A stretch of DNA of 64,000 bases from Varroa destructor. Taxonomy: Eukaryota; Arthropoda; Arachnida; Mesostigmata; Varroidae. Under the pieces are notes generated by a model that saw only the letters and a program-made list of their open reading frames with translations, did not search any database and was not told the origin of the DNA. Shown here in pieces: positions 26,801 through 37,262 of the stretch. How positions within the stretch are numbered: the first letter of the stretch is position 1; each line of letters opens with the position of its first letter. The stretch lies in the NCBI RefSeq assembly GCF_002443255.2, contig NW_019211458.1, positions 23,377,325 to 23,441,324 on the forward strand, written 5' to 3'. Made by a program: the position numbers and the translations under genes.

Positions 26801-29800
26801 CATCTGTACTCGAGGCGAATATCCAAATTCTAATCTTCGAAGCCCAGCACGACATTCTCAACAACCTATTAGTGGTGGCCACAAACGTTATCACTGAAAA
26901 CGATCCTGAACGGTTTCGAAGTCTTCGACTTCTGATTCTGGCAGTGCTACGAAAGATCGAATCTCGACTGCAAGTGACCACGCACCGTGGTCTGCAGGAA
27001 CTGAATCAGCGCCTCAACGAAATTCGAATAACTGTTGATAGCCGTATTAGCGAGTTGACCCAGGAAGAAGGAGCCCTACGTGAAGCAGACGATTTCCTTC
27101 AACAGATGCAGGTGGCCATCGACGATGCTCAGATGATTCATTCGAACGTAGATGCTCTGAAGCAGGTGATGCAAAACCGACAAGGTCTCTTAACAAAACT
27201 TCGCTTGGTGAAGAACTTCCCGCAAAGAGTGGAGAATATTACGAAGAAGTAAGAAAGATCATAAATTCTGTTTGTCATTATCTATGTAAATTTAGTGACT
27301 GTCATGTATTTCAGTAGCTAACCTTAGCTTATCTTAAAAAACCTTTGCAAGCTTATCTAAGCTTGCAGAGGTTTTTTAAATATTAGAACATTAAATAGGT
27401 CTTCAAAAAATTCTAAACGTCTAACATACGCTGAACTACTAGCCCTAAGACACCTCACTCCACAAGTACAATGGACGGATCAAGTGATATCTATGTAAAC
27501 TTTTATAGCCTTTTTTGGAAGGCGCTCGTTTTACTTACACATTTAACAAACACTGCTTCTAGGTTTATTCAATATAGGCCCTGATGAAGGCAATTGTTGT
27601 ATGTATTATTTGTTAATTTGTAGAATACGATGCAAACGAAGTGTTACTAAACACCCGCTATTATTAAGCAGCCATTGTTTCATGTACAAATCGTGCTGAG
27701 TGAGAGAAATGCACGCTTTGCTATTTGTCGTTAGCCGATCAACGTGATATCAGCGCATTTCATATAAACGACAACAGACGCCGTCCATATTTGTCTCTAA
27801 CTGCATGACATCGTATACTGTATTACAACGTATTCTCGAAGAATCACTCAGTCTCGCAGTTGTTTATTCCTTGTTTGATTATATCGCTTTACCGTCAGCA
27901 TAGAAGCATAGATATGGTTACATCGGATTATTCGACCAGCAAGTGAGCCGGCCAACACCGTTAAGTGTTGAGGGTAACCTCACCACTCTCTACATTTACA
28001 ATCCGTACTTAGTCGTATCACAAAGTGAAAAGAGTGCCACTCCGTCCACGCATCGCGTCTTCTCTTCGTCTGCCCCCGTCACCAGAAACGCACGATGTGT
28101 TCATCTGGCTGAGATCTTAGCATTAGCTCAATTTACAAGGGAATCTCTAATAAAAGCACGAACACTATTTCAGTTGGAAGATTTAGATGAATGTAGTTGT
28201 CAAGTAAAGTAAACACTACTAATGAAGCAGGCTACAAAGTTTATGTACGTTCACTCGGAATCTCGAAAAGGCCAATACTCCCGGTACTGCGGATACAATG
28301 AAATACCTACGGATAGAATTTTGTGTTCAGACTTTATCAAGCAAGCATGCACAACTTCGAAAAAACGTTCCGAAAAGTGTACGAATGAAGCTCGTTGAAC
28401 AAAATTGGTTGTCACTTAATGAATGTCACAAATTCGTAATAGAAACTACAAAGACAAACTTGCTTAGAAGCAAGAAGGTTTTGAGCTCCTTCGTCAGCGT
28501 TCCGTCTGATGAAAGGCTGGCCTAAGCTAATTCAAAAACCTATACTTCGATACAGGTTAAGTATGTGTCGTTGGCAAAGCTTGGAGCAGCGACTCCGAAC
28601 CTGTTGCGACCAGAGGCTTGACCGTCCAAGATACTACCGCCATTTATAAATTAGTAGCTGTACATATTCACTAGATAACTGTTATTATTATTAAGTTATT
28701 AAGTATGAAACGGATACTGTACTGTGCAATAGTTCAGAACAAATCAATTCACTATGATCAAACGCAGTGCTGTTACTATTGATATTCATGGGTTTTTTTC
28801 TCGAACGCACTGGCACCGATAATCACTCGATTACAAAGTTAAAACTTAGATAATTAAATGTTCTATTCAATGCAGATATTGACCCGGTGGTATCTACCTT
28901 TGCTTTTTTTTCTAAAAAACATTGGTTACAATTCAGAATAAGCTCATAATCATAAACCTAAATGGGAAGTTCATCTAAAAAATATCTACAAAATTCGCAC
29001 ATCCGCTGCCCAGTTCAACATATTGTAGTGATTTTATCATTTATCCCGACAGATACCTTTCTGTATACGCAGTGACGCGCCTGAATCTTAATTGAATGTT
29101 GCTGGCCCTAGCATGAACTGTGCGTAGGTTATTAAGGATACAGGCCTTAAAAACGACCTGAGTTACTCATTGAAGGAAACTAAACATTAACTTCAAAATC
29201 TGTGTCTGTGTAAAATTATTATATACTTACAACGAACGGACTAAGCACCCGATGTATTACACTACATAACTTATGGCATTGTCAGACAAGCGCAAAATTG
29301 AATGCAAGAACACTGAGCAGGGAAAATTAGTCGTGAAAAGTTTATCCTTTATTTATTGAGAAAAGATTTTTTATTTGTTTATAAGAAAAAGACATCTGTA
29401 TCAAAGTATAAATGTTCTATCCCAAAGGCTAAAATGTAAATTAGACCGACTTCGTCGTATGAGGTGGTGGTAATATTCGTTGCAACAACCCCCTTTTTTA
29501 GCTACTTATGGATTATAATTAACTATCAGTCAAAACGTAACATGCTCTTACGAGTTCATCTTACGAGTCATCACGAGTTAGCTTTAACACATACATGCGC
29601 TCAGAGAGCCTATTTCCGTTCAGTTTATAGACTATCATTAGGTTACGCCTGGGCTTAGGTTGTATTCCCTGGAATTTTGTTAGAGGTTTGTTACATATTG
29701 ATAATATTTAGCCTTCTGCCTTTAGACAGTGAACGATGTTGTAGGTTACGCTGTTAAGGTCATGTTTAACTTCAAACAAACAAGTACGAAAGTCTATTAT

Positions 29801-32800
29801 TTTCTATGTTTATTCAGATGGCAGGAGACCGCGGAGCGACTTACTGCGGTCGAGGACTTCCAGAAAAAGCAGCAAAGAATCAGAAATGCTCAAGAGCAGA
29901 TTGTTCTTGGGGAGAACCCAATTGATCTCTATCGTCGATTGGATCCTGAACTTAGGGAGGCTCTCGGAGAGGTCGCACTTCCCGGTCAGCTCACTTACGA
30001 TTTCGATTCCACATATGTTCTTCAAACGCTAGACGACACTGAGAGAGCGCTCAAACAGCCAAACAAAAGTGATTTGGTCCAGCAAAGAAAGCTGCAAAGG
30101 TTTGTGTCAAGAGAGGCACTCGCGTCTATCTCACCTATAGCTTAATACTTAAATTGTTCTTTTTTTTCTTGGTAAGGTTTGCCCTTGTTCTGTTCCATGG
30201 CCGACAGGAAATATATACACCAGTTTAAATATGAACTATCAAAAAACCGAAAAAGCAGCCTGTTTTAATATTACATTTTCTACGCAAACATTGATACGGT
30301 AAAGTGACAGCTTGGTGATATGAAGACTGATATTGTCACATTCTGCTGTACGTTTATACAGATGCCTGAAAGAGATGCTAAAAGCAAGTGATTGCTTAAA
30401 AACCCAGTCGAATCAGTGTGAGCTGCGACGAAGGTGGCACGATGACTTTACACGGCTCATCGAAGCGCTCTGCCAACTCGAAACGGCTATTGCTACCCAC
30501 GAGGACAAGTCGTCTCTCGTTAACCAGTTGCTTGCCTGCACCAGCGAATCAGGCCGTCTCTTGAGCTTGTCGCCCAACCCTGAAAAAAGACGGTCACAAG
30601 CCGCTACTTTACGTGAATATGCTATCCTCATTCGAAACAAGCTAATAGCCGCTCGGGATAAGTTATCGCTCGAGTTCCAAATAGAACTAGAACAGACTCT
30701 AGCTCAAATTGAAGTGACGCTCGAGAAATTTTCTGAGGAAGACGATCTCTTCGGAACCACCCGGTATAATATTGAGACGCTCCACTCCCTTGTCACAAAG
30801 TTGGCATCTGACACTTTGAAGCTACTTTCAGGTCTAGCGGTGTGCGACGCGGGTACTGTGTGTGATCTGTTTCAACAAGCTGAAATCGAGCAACAGATCA
30901 AAGCCATTCAGGACGCTCACCAAGGTATTAGGGCCAATCTGCCATTACTGGCTGAAGAGCAATTAATCGATAGCGAGACCAATCTGGCCATGCTTAATAT
31001 TAATAACATCATTGACGCTGCCAATGAAGTCCTAAAGCGGAGGCCAAACACCGAGTTAGCTGTCCAGGCAGACGAACTACCGCGGCCAGCTTTTAACACT
31101 ATCGTTGTGGATCAACAAACAGCCTTCGAGTTCTTGCAGGAAAATCATGGGCAGGTTGCTTCTGAAATAGTCACCATTCAAGATAAGCCAGTAGACGAAT
31201 TTTTCTACGACCTCAACGAGCACATTGTACCAGTTTCCGAAGCCAATCTACTGCAGGACGAACTTTGTGCCAAACTGCCGGCCATTGCTTCGAAGTCCGT
31301 AAAGCTCGTAGAGGAGAATGAGAAGAAGTTGGACGAACTACAGAAGAGACTCCAGCAAGTCCTCATCCTCAGATGTGACCTGCTGGCCTCGCTCGAGGCG
31401 TTTAATCAGAACATGGACGATGTAAAAGCGCAACTTGACAGACCGTTCACATTCAGCGATCTTAACCAACTGGAAAAGTTCATGGAGAATCTCGAGAAGC
31501 AAAAACCAAATAAGCACCTTACAGAAGGATACGCGGCGCTTGAACGAAGCTTTAACGAGCTCCTCAAATACTATCATGATCTAATAACATCAGAAACCGA
31601 AGAATCTATTAAGCAACAGCTCACGGAATGTCGCAAACGGATCGACGTCATCTGCAAACTTTATAAGACAAGGGTAAGCTTCAACTGTATAGCGCGTTAA
31701 AAGCTTTTATTTACCGTAATTAGTATTTGAAATTAAAATTCGCGTCAACAGAAGTCGTATATTTAAATGTGATACACTCGAAGCACAAAATTATTTTATT
31801 GGTTTTCTATGTGACTCAAGCGTATATAAAAAAAAAAAACAACAAAACTTAAATATATGATTTAATATATGCAATGCAGTTTCTTCTACTTTTGATTTTT
31901 AAGTTATTCAACATAGTTCGTTATATTTGGCTAAGAGCGGCAAATACTCTCTCTTCTGTCGGCCGATAGGTCAAGCAACTACGCTCAATTCGAATTGGAT
32001 GGGGCCAGCTGCGTACTAACCTCGCACTGGCCGAAGAATCCCTGCTCGATATCGAGCGAGATCTTACGCTTGTTCACTCAACAACTACTGACGAACTGGC
32101 TTACGTACAAACCATCAAAGAGAACCTTGAGGCCCGCATTATCGAGCAACACATGCGGGTAAATCAGCTTCATTTGAAGCTTACGAATAGCGGTCTCGTC
32201 AATGACGAGCTATTTGTCCGTGTTAAAAAACTAAATATTAAATCAAACAGACTCAATGCCAGTTGCGCCGAGAGGGCAACCCGCGCCGCTGAAGCAGTAT
32301 CGCACTGGAGCAAGTTCGAGCTCGATAAACAAAACGTCATGGTCGGGCTGACGGAAGTTGATATCCAGATGACAAAGATGGCCACGGGAAAACTACCGCT
32401 GTCCGATACAAATCTTGAAGACGTTGGTTTCCGACTTCAGGCAACTGAGCGTCAACTTCAACAGCTGGAGGAGCAAGCTAGTAAGCTAAGAGGTCGGTCA
32501 TTTCGAATGTCGGTCGTTTATTTAGGAAAAAAACTGGGGCCTAAGTGTGTCGCAGTTTAGTAGATTGGTGGCATTATGCCGAAAATCCAGCTAGTCATAG
32601 TTATTAATGGTGCTAGTTACGTGAAGTGATGACAACGAGATAGATTTTTTAAATGACGACTTTAGGCTATCCCTTCAATTAGCTATTTTTATTAATTTAT
32701 GATAGGACTGAGAGATCGATGTCCTCTTTCAGTGCGATCTAAACGAAGGGATTCACTTGAATCGGTCGAATCCCTCGAAGCACCCTTTTAGGAAACGGAG

Positions 32801-35613
32801 GCGTAAGTAGGCTCCGAAATAACCTTGTTTGTGTCCTGTTCTCTACTCAACCAATCGTCTAACACGCCTGCTTGTTCTGACATGTAATTCTCATTTTATT
32901 ACAGCCGCTGTTCGTTGTTTCGTATTGTTTTTCTGCTCGTTTCGTATTGTTTTCGTTGTCATCACGATCGCATGAGCTGCTAAGTGAATGTGACTAACAC
33001 CCTAATGACAAATGAATCATATCTTTCAGGCGACACCATCGACGAGCTCGTGTTTAGCCGGTCCGAACTAGACCTGGATGTATTACACAGTCACCATAAG
33101 GAACTGTTGGCAAACGTCGATCGACTACGTGGCCGTTTGCCCGCACAGCAGTTCCGTCTTGATCCCACCGTTGTTCAGTTGATGACATCTAGCAGCAATA
33201 GGCAGTTACTCGACCAGCTGTCGCTCGACAGCTCGAGCATTAGGCCATGTGCGAGAGTCCATGAAGACGACAACACAAACGATGCGGCAGCGACGTCGTC
33301 GCCAGAAATTCGCAGTCCTGCGACACTGTTACAGGAAATCCAGCAGCTAAAGGCGAAGTCCGAAGCAATTCGTGGTTCGCCTAACTATATTGGACAGCGC
33401 ATCACGGAGTTCAGTGCACTGCTTCTCCAATGTGGTGATATCAAATGCAAAATCGATACTGCAATTGATGAAGAGATCCGCGATGCGTACGAGTCATTCG
33501 TGGCCACAACATTGTCTGAGACGCAAGACGAGCTGCAGGCGACGTTGGTTGAGGCAGCTCATCTCGACGAGACAGTCGGTATGTGTTCGTGGCTTGCTAA
33601 ATGCTCACCTATGTAACCTATGTAATAAGACCCTATTTATAGGTACTCGAACCATTCCAAAAGGTATTAAGACATACATCTGTACCGTTGTGACGCTTAA
33701 TGAAGGATAGTATTCTTTGCGTTATCAAAACAAAGCAACTATTCACGACGTTAGTGATCTTCCCAAAGAACAAGGCTATTCGTGTTGGCTGAGACAAAAT
33801 AAAATATAGGCAAAAAAGGCCTGCATTACAGGTACAGGCTCTCGCCTAATTAAAATGGTTTCTTCTGACTTGAAAAGTGTTCATTTACACAACAAGTGTG
33901 CAACAATCCGAAAGTAAGGTATTTAGTTTCATTGCACTCACCTACCGGGTGTGATTGGAGTCGACGAAAAGGTATGGACGTCTTTTTTTTAATCGCAATG
34001 TGATCAGATGAATTCAGGGCATTAGACATAAGCCAATGGCCAATAAGCCGTTGCGTATATCACGCTGCTTCTACGGCACAGGTAGCTCAGTATAACACAT
34101 CTGACACATTGTGAAGCGTTCTTTATTTTAGAACGCATTGGCCTTCGCGGAGAGTTATGTTGGTAGTAATATCAAACGGACGACGATCTCGTGATCTGCC
34201 CACCCACAAAAGAGAATCAACTGCTCTCTCAAAGGACACTAATTTCGAATATTCTATGTGGTTCATTAATTCAGAAAGCCATGTCGAAGCGCTGTGACGG
34301 CGCTTTCGCCGTCCAAAGTGCTTAACTTGATTAAACATCTATGCAGATCGTTCGAGGTGTCGGCCACTACCTGCAATTTCGAAGTTTAATTACATACAAT
34401 AGAAAATCCGAAAAGGTTACTCAGATTTCAAGGTGATCGTAGGGCATGTCATGTGGCATAATCAGTAGAACAATGAAAAAAAGTGGTGTTGCTGGAGTCG
34501 CAACTCAGTACCTTACAACGCCTAAATGTAGTTAAGGCAGACGTAGGCGCAGCCAAAGATGCGTTGTAGTTCGTCATTTTCGGGTTCTTTTTTATTTGTG
34601 ACGAGAGGCGTTGATATATAGCAGTAAAAGGAGGAAACTTTGATCACTCATTCCTGTCTGTGTTCCGATTTACCATGCCATTTAGCTAATGTTCCATGCT
34701 TTGTATGAAATGTACTCTCTCTGAAACTCTGTATTTCTTGTTGTATTGTTTTTCGTTCGCGCATCGATAGAACAACTGTCTGACTGGTTAACGGCAGCCG
34801 AAAATCGGCTAGTCTCGGCCGAGACCGACGATGGAAAATTGGCGGAATTAGTGACCACCCGTGATGATCTCGAACAGGCCCGACCGCTAGTCTACGCACT
34901 TCAGCAGGCTGAATCGTTCGGTCCTTCTCTGCACGATTCGATTGAGTTGGTGGCCCAACAGATGGATCGCCTTCTTTCACTGTGTTCCTTGCATGGACTT
35001 CAGGTACGACTAATCCAATAAGGTGTTAAAGTTAGATGCTATAATATCAAAGCATTGAAATTTTTCACAGTACTGCTAATTCAGTCACAGTGGATGAAAT
35101 CAGTTAGAGACTATACAACTGACTACCTATCTAACAGGATATACTAGTATCGCAGCTTAGAAGTATTGTTCACGTTATCATGATAAGCTTTAGCCGATGT
35201 TATCGAATTTGATTTGTTCACCTTTGTTTTAGCAGTAACGATACACATATATACGTGATATATGCACGTTAATCACACAGTACCCCACAAGATCTGATAC
35301 AGTGAATAGCCCCGACTGAAAATAGTGTTTTTTTTTTCTGTACGCCTGCTCCCAGGCGTCTCATGAGGTATCGCCAGCTGGCTCAGTAGAAGATTTTCTC
35401 CCACTGAAGGAGCCTGTGGAAACGCGTTGGCAATGGTTTGTGCGCCGTGTGATGCGAATCTCTCTCCCGATCCAGGCGCTCCTCTTGTTACTTCTTGGCG
35501 CCGCCAGTCTCCTGCCAATCAGTGAGGACGACTTTAGCTGTGTGTTCGCCAACAGCTTCGCAAGATCGATGAACCCTATGCTCAAGTTCCCTGCCGGGCC
35601 CCCGCCGGTTTAA
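2..35613 (+). CDS. Msp300: Nesprin / Msp300-type KASH protein, C-terminal part (11 exons)
   Basis: Nesprins span the outer nuclear membrane, bind SUN proteins in the perinuclear space through a C-terminal KASH peptide, and tether nuclei to the cytoskeleton. Exons: 2-23867, 24161-24993, 25442-26144, 26401-26581, 26691-27248, 29818-30099, 30362-31673, 31970-32492, 33030-33578, 34771-35003, 35356-35613. All junctions are GT-AG and the reading phase matches at each one, giving about 9,765 residues with no stop. Order of parts: a giant repeat exon, seven IQ motifs, helical spectrin-like segments, and a KASH tail ending PPPV. The frame is open at the first base of the window, so the true start and any N-terminal calponin-homology domains lie upstream. 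Most introns are 0.1-0.45 kb; those of 2.6 and 1.2 kb are described separately. Family identity rests on the KASH tail plus the spectrin exons; the name Msp300 is by analogy with arthropod orthologues. Confidence 0.93.
12526..13120 (+). other. Duplicated YADV...VTP-RE motif pair in nesprin
   Basis: Within the giant exon two segments share a motif: [18 protein letters not shown] near 12526-12582, and SYADVCAGR followed by SRGVTPMRE near 13036-13118. Both have an aromatic-Ala-Asp-Val, a small residue, Gly, a basic residue, and about ten residues later V-T-P-(x)-R-E. They sit where the DVFD modules stop, in a stretch richer in aromatic residues and Pro than its surroundings. This suggests a short conserved binding motif. 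I cannot name its partner. Confidence 0.5.
16985..17700 (+). repeat. Second coding tandem repeat, about 34-37 residues, in nesprin
   Basis: Six to seven consecutive units, distinct from the DVFD module, lie here. Each has an acidic start, then a tyrosine or tryptophan followed by E/K-rich residues, then a hydrophobic step, and ends with E-E-Q-x-I/V-x-A/G-x. Visible anchors are [56 protein letters not shown] and [15 protein letters not shown], with tails such as [21 protein letters not shown] and [11 protein letters not shown]. The spacing of roughly 100-110 bp is steady. Function is unknown. Confidence 0.7.
20027..21110 (+). other. Cluster of seven IQ motifs in nesprin
   Basis: IQ motifs bind calmodulin or EF-hand light chains. 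Six occur within about 0.6 kb and a seventh follows 430 bp later: [16 protein letters not shown] (20027), [16 protein letters not shown] (20159), [15 protein letters not shown] (20249), [16 protein letters not shown] (20363), [16 protein letters not shown] (20474), [16 protein letters not shown] (20597) and [16 protein letters not shown] (21068). Most keep the I-Q-K/R-A-Y/F-R/K core. They lack the glycine at the usual RG position, having K-A instead, so they resemble calcium-insensitive or atypical IQ motifs. Linkers are 13-27 residues, looser than the 23-25 residue spacing on a myosin neck. Confidence 0.88.
21231..23850 (+). other. Series of tryptophan-centred short motifs in nesprin
   Basis: After the IQ cluster the disordered sequence contains isolated tryptophans in similar acidic-hydrophobic surroundings: SEWSQYLSP (Trp codon 21242), DAWDEFFGQ (21371), DAWKAFFKD (21530), QCWDDILTT (21704), NVWGRVLDE (21842), NWWEMMPDD (22484) and ATWDEFSET (23819). 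Tryptophan is rare elsewhere in this exon. The shared shape is W, a charged or polar residue, any residue, then one or two bulky hydrophobics, often followed by S/T-P or acidic residues. It looks like a repeated short linear binding motif. The partner is unknown. Confidence 0.55.
24161..24993 (+). CDS. Msp300: Nesprin exon: helical, spectrin-like
   Basis: The acceptor AG at 24159-24160 follows a weak pyrimidine tract. The first two bases complete the Gly codon begun at 23867. After an acidic linker the sequence becomes heptad-like ([31 protein letters not shown]), typical of spectrin-repeat helices, with a second helical bundle starting at [14 protein letters not shown]. It ends in phase 0 at an AGG/GTAAGC donor. 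An intact frame runs on into the intron for about 110 bases but has no family features. Confidence 0.88.
25201..25252. repeat. 26-bp tandem duplication in nesprin intron
   Basis: Two identical adjacent 26-bp copies (AGACCTTTATTC...TTAAGCAA) occur at 25201-25226 and 25227-25252, within the intron 24994-25441. The rest of that intron holds nothing I recognise. This looks like a recent slippage duplication. Confidence 0.85.
25442..26144 (+). CDS. Msp300: Nesprin exon: helical, spectrin-like
   Basis: It starts in phase 0 after TTTGACAG. Leu-rich amphipathic helices dominate ([20 protein letters not shown]), then an IW-containing stretch near 25755, and a charged coiled-coil segment ([19 protein letters not shown]). 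It ends in phase 1 at CAG/GTAAGC. Another in-frame AG eleven bases further on would also preserve phase, so the first few residues are uncertain. Confidence 0.87.
26401..26581 (+). CDS. Msp300: Nesprin exon: short helical exon
   Basis: The acceptor TTACTTTTCAG and the donor GGAA/GTAAGT are both strong. It enters in phase 1 (codon completed as Asp) and leaves in phase 2. It encodes about 60 residues ([18 protein letters not shown], then [14 protein letters not shown]), consistent with part of a spectrin repeat. Confidence 0.85.
26691..27248 (+). CDS. Msp300: Nesprin exon: spectrin-like coiled coil
   Basis: It begins after CATTTTTCAG and completes an Asn codon. About 186 residues of near-continuous amphipathic helix follow ([40 protein letters not shown]). 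The donor is GAA/GTAAGA in phase 2, followed by the largest nesprin intron of the window. Confidence 0.87.
27249..29817 (+). other. Large nesprin intron (2.57 kb)
   Basis: The flanking exons join in phase 2, so the simplest transcript skips this whole stretch. It contains a strong hairpin at 27334-27379 and a locally GC-richer open stretch at about 27904-28398 broken by one TAA. A short array of TTACGAGT-like words lies near 29547-29580. I see no recognisable transposon protein or RNA gene. Confidence 0.7.
27334..27379. repeat. Short perfect hairpin in nesprin intron
   Basis: Two arms of 21 nt flank a 4-nt loop (ATCT): TTAAAAAACCTTTGCAAGCTT against its near-perfect complement at 27359-27379. 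The only imperfection is one T that would form a G-U pair in RNA. It may be the remnant of a small inverted-repeat element or a structured intronic RNA. The stem is too short for a typical microRNA precursor. Confidence 0.75.
29818..30099 (+). CDS. Msp300: Nesprin exon: spectrin-like
   Basis: The acceptor is TTTATTCAG and the first base completes a Lys codon carried over the 2.6 kb intron. The sequence opens [20 protein letters not shown], the classic start of a spectrin-type helix, and contains LRRLDPEL-like helical segments. The donor CAAAG/GTTTGT, in phase 2, is weaker than its neighbours. Confidence 0.85.
30362..31673 (+). CDS. Msp300: Nesprin exon: long spectrin-repeat exon
   Basis: This is the longest spectrin-type exon here, about 437 residues, roughly four repeats long. 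It starts [15 protein letters not shown] and contains helices such as [40 protein letters not shown] and [18 protein letters not shown]. It enters in phase 2 after TTATACAG and ends in phase 0 at AGG/GTAAGC. There are no catalytic or membrane features. Confidence 0.88.
31970..32492 (+). CDS. Msp300: Nesprin exon: spectrin-like, two possible donors
   Basis: The first codon follows CGATAG at 31969. An earlier start is barred because that TAG would be an in-frame stop. It opens [19 protein letters not shown] and continues as amphipathic helix to [14 protein letters not shown]. Two donors lie 12 bases apart: GTAAGC after 32480 and GTCGGT after 32492. Both leave phase 1 and both join cleanly to 33030. 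The first has the better consensus. I report the longer form because the shorter would remove SKLR from the helix end. Confidence 0.8.
33030..33578 (+). CDS. Msp300: Nesprin exon: spectrin-like
   Basis: It follows ATCTTTCAG and completes a Gly codon (or a Ser codon if the upstream shorter donor is used). Helices such as [20 protein letters not shown] and [17 protein letters not shown] are separated by a Ser/Asp-rich loop near 33230-33310. The donor is TCG/GTATGT in phase 1. Confidence 0.86.
33579..34770 (+). other. Nesprin intron (1.19 kb)
   Basis: Flanking exons join in phase 1, giving ETVEQLSDWL across the junction. I see no coding similarity inside, only a short hairpin (GCGTTCT/AGAACGC) near 34116-34137. 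Confidence 0.75.
34771..35003 (+). CDS. Msp300: Nesprin exon: last spectrin repeat
   Basis: The sequence [18 protein letters not shown] is the characteristic helix A of a spectrin repeat with its invariant Trp. [16 protein letters not shown] and [12 protein letters not shown] follow. It ends in phase 0 at CAG/GTACGA, immediately upstream of the KASH exon, as expected for a nesprin. Confidence 0.9.
35356..35613 (+). CDS. Msp300: Nesprin terminal exon: KASH domain and stop
   Basis: This exon encodes the last 85 residues. A short linker ([15 protein letters not shown]) leads to a basic stretch [11 protein letters not shown], one transmembrane helix ([18 protein letters not shown]), and a lumenal tail of about 30 residues ([17 protein letters not shown]..) ending PPPV then TAA. 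In nesprins this tail inserts into the SUN trimer. The terminal PPPX and the conserved Cys in DFSC, which can form a disulphide with SUN, are both present. The exon starts after CTGCTCCCAG in phase 0. Confidence 0.95.
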   Translation, partial: ASHEVSPAGSVEDFLPLKEPVETRWQWFVRRVMRISLPIQALLLLLLGAASLLPISEDDFSCVFANSFARSMNPMLKFPAGPPPV

Positions 35614-36583
35614 GCGCAAAGGAAAAAAGCTTGTACTTCTAGCTCCGGTTAAGGAAAGAAAATACGTAAAGCAGTAAGTACATGTGTGGATTAGGTCGGT
35701 GAGGGGAAACCTTTTTCCCTTAGTCATCGACTGCCAGCAGTACCCGTCGAAATTTCGGCGTTTATCAGCGGAATTAGTCGATCATTATTGCTTCCGTCCA
35801 AGTTTATATGAATCAATTTCCACGAATGAACGAATTGTTGCATTAAGTTGCACACACTCGACAGAAGACAAGGCAGAGTGCTAAAAGATAGGAAGATTTG
35901 CGGAGTGCCACTCGCGCACGACGGGAGACACCGGCATGCACTGGCTATTGATAATAGTCATTACTACGTGTGGCTAGTATTGAGGTCATAAGCAAGTGAT
36001 TGCTGAGCGCGCTGATTTGTCATGCGCAGCTCTGTGCTCCGCCGATAATCCTCTTTCGATATCGACCCTATAGAAGCTCTGGTGAATTCGCATTTGCATC
36101 ATTGAAAATTTCTTCAAAGGAGGAGACAAAACACTATCTTGTTAACAATGATATATGACGGAACACATAAGGAGACAGACGGCTTCGGCAGGAAGAACGT
36201 ACCGTGATCAGGGATGAACACTAACCACAGAAAAACGTCTGCGCTATACGCTTATTATGAGCAGCAACCTTAAGAGTGAAAAAATTAGGCAAACGTCGCG
36301 TTTGGGCCATAGAGACAAACGGGTCTCAAAAGCAATTAGTTGCGATTGTTGGTGATGCCTGAGCATGTTCGTGAGGCTGTGCATGCTATTCAGATGTTCA
36401 ACCAAGTACGGTGTGCACAAACTGCACCGTATTTATTAAAAGAGCACACAGCCGCAGTCACGATTTAGTATTTATAGTCGTGTTTATCGGCAATGAGGAT
36501 CTAATTAACCGGCTAGAACGGTCGTCGGGCTTCAGTGCTTTACGTATTTACCATACCATTTAAGGCTGAGCGAGTAAAATAAA
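35614..36583 (+). other. Probable nesprin 3' UTR
   Basis: No coding exon is evident after the stop. Candidate polyadenylation hexamers are ATTAAA at 36435-36440 and AATAAA at 36578-36583, with a further AATAAA at 36861-36866. The actual cleavage site cannot be told from sequence alone. Confidence 0.45.
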
Positions 36584-36839
36584 ATATGGATTAACGTTAT
36601 TCAACAAGCAGCACACGTAGAAACAGATATAAGGGCAAACATGCAAATCTGCCTTTATCAGCAAACACATATTAACACCCACAGAAATCAACAGGAAGGA
36701 CCCATCAGAAAGAATAATGCTATTGCGGGTCTGGCACATACAGCCACACATTCTTTTGTCTAATTCTCGGACACACACAAACAGAATACAGCCAGAAAGC
36801 GGATCGACAGAGACCCTCATTGTACATTTTTTTAGTTTC

Positions 36840-37262
36840 GTATGGTACTCCTACCGTGAAAATAAAAATCATTGCAATGATTGGATCCGTTCTTCATAAT
36901 TAACAGTTATCTACCCAGTAAACAAGCGATCAATTAGACATTTGGTGACGATCAATTTCAGCTCGATAATAACAAACGAAAGATGAAGAAGTATTAAATA
37001 ATATCGCATTGCTACAAAGACTCGACAAGTTTGTTCCTGATATCCTGTTCATACTACCCATTGTTTTGGTCATCATGACCCATGAGATGTTCCGTTCCTA
37101 TTGCCGGTGTATTCTTTGCGTTGTTTTTTTTGCGCCAACCTAACAACCGAAAATACATTGACTAGTATAATAGATAGTGGATTTATTGGATAGGTAGCCG
37201 GTAAATATGGAGAACGGACCCAATTTGCAACCATTTTTATTTATTCGGTAGGAGTACTACAC
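36840..37262. repeat. Imperfect inverted repeat with about 90-bp arms
   Basis: The left arm (about 36840-36925, including TACTCCTACCG and ATCCGTTCTTCATA) is complementary to the right arm (about 37170-37262, including CGGTAGGAGTA and GAGAACGGA) at roughly three-quarters identity by eye. The spacer is about 245 bp. This suggests an old miniature inverted-repeat transposon. I could not define target-site duplications. Confidence 0.6.

Noticed and set aside
34123..34338. 71-codon minus-strand ORF in a nesprin intron
   Set aside because: It looks somewhat protein-like but has no recognisable motif, promoter or partner exon. Left as chance or decayed sequence.
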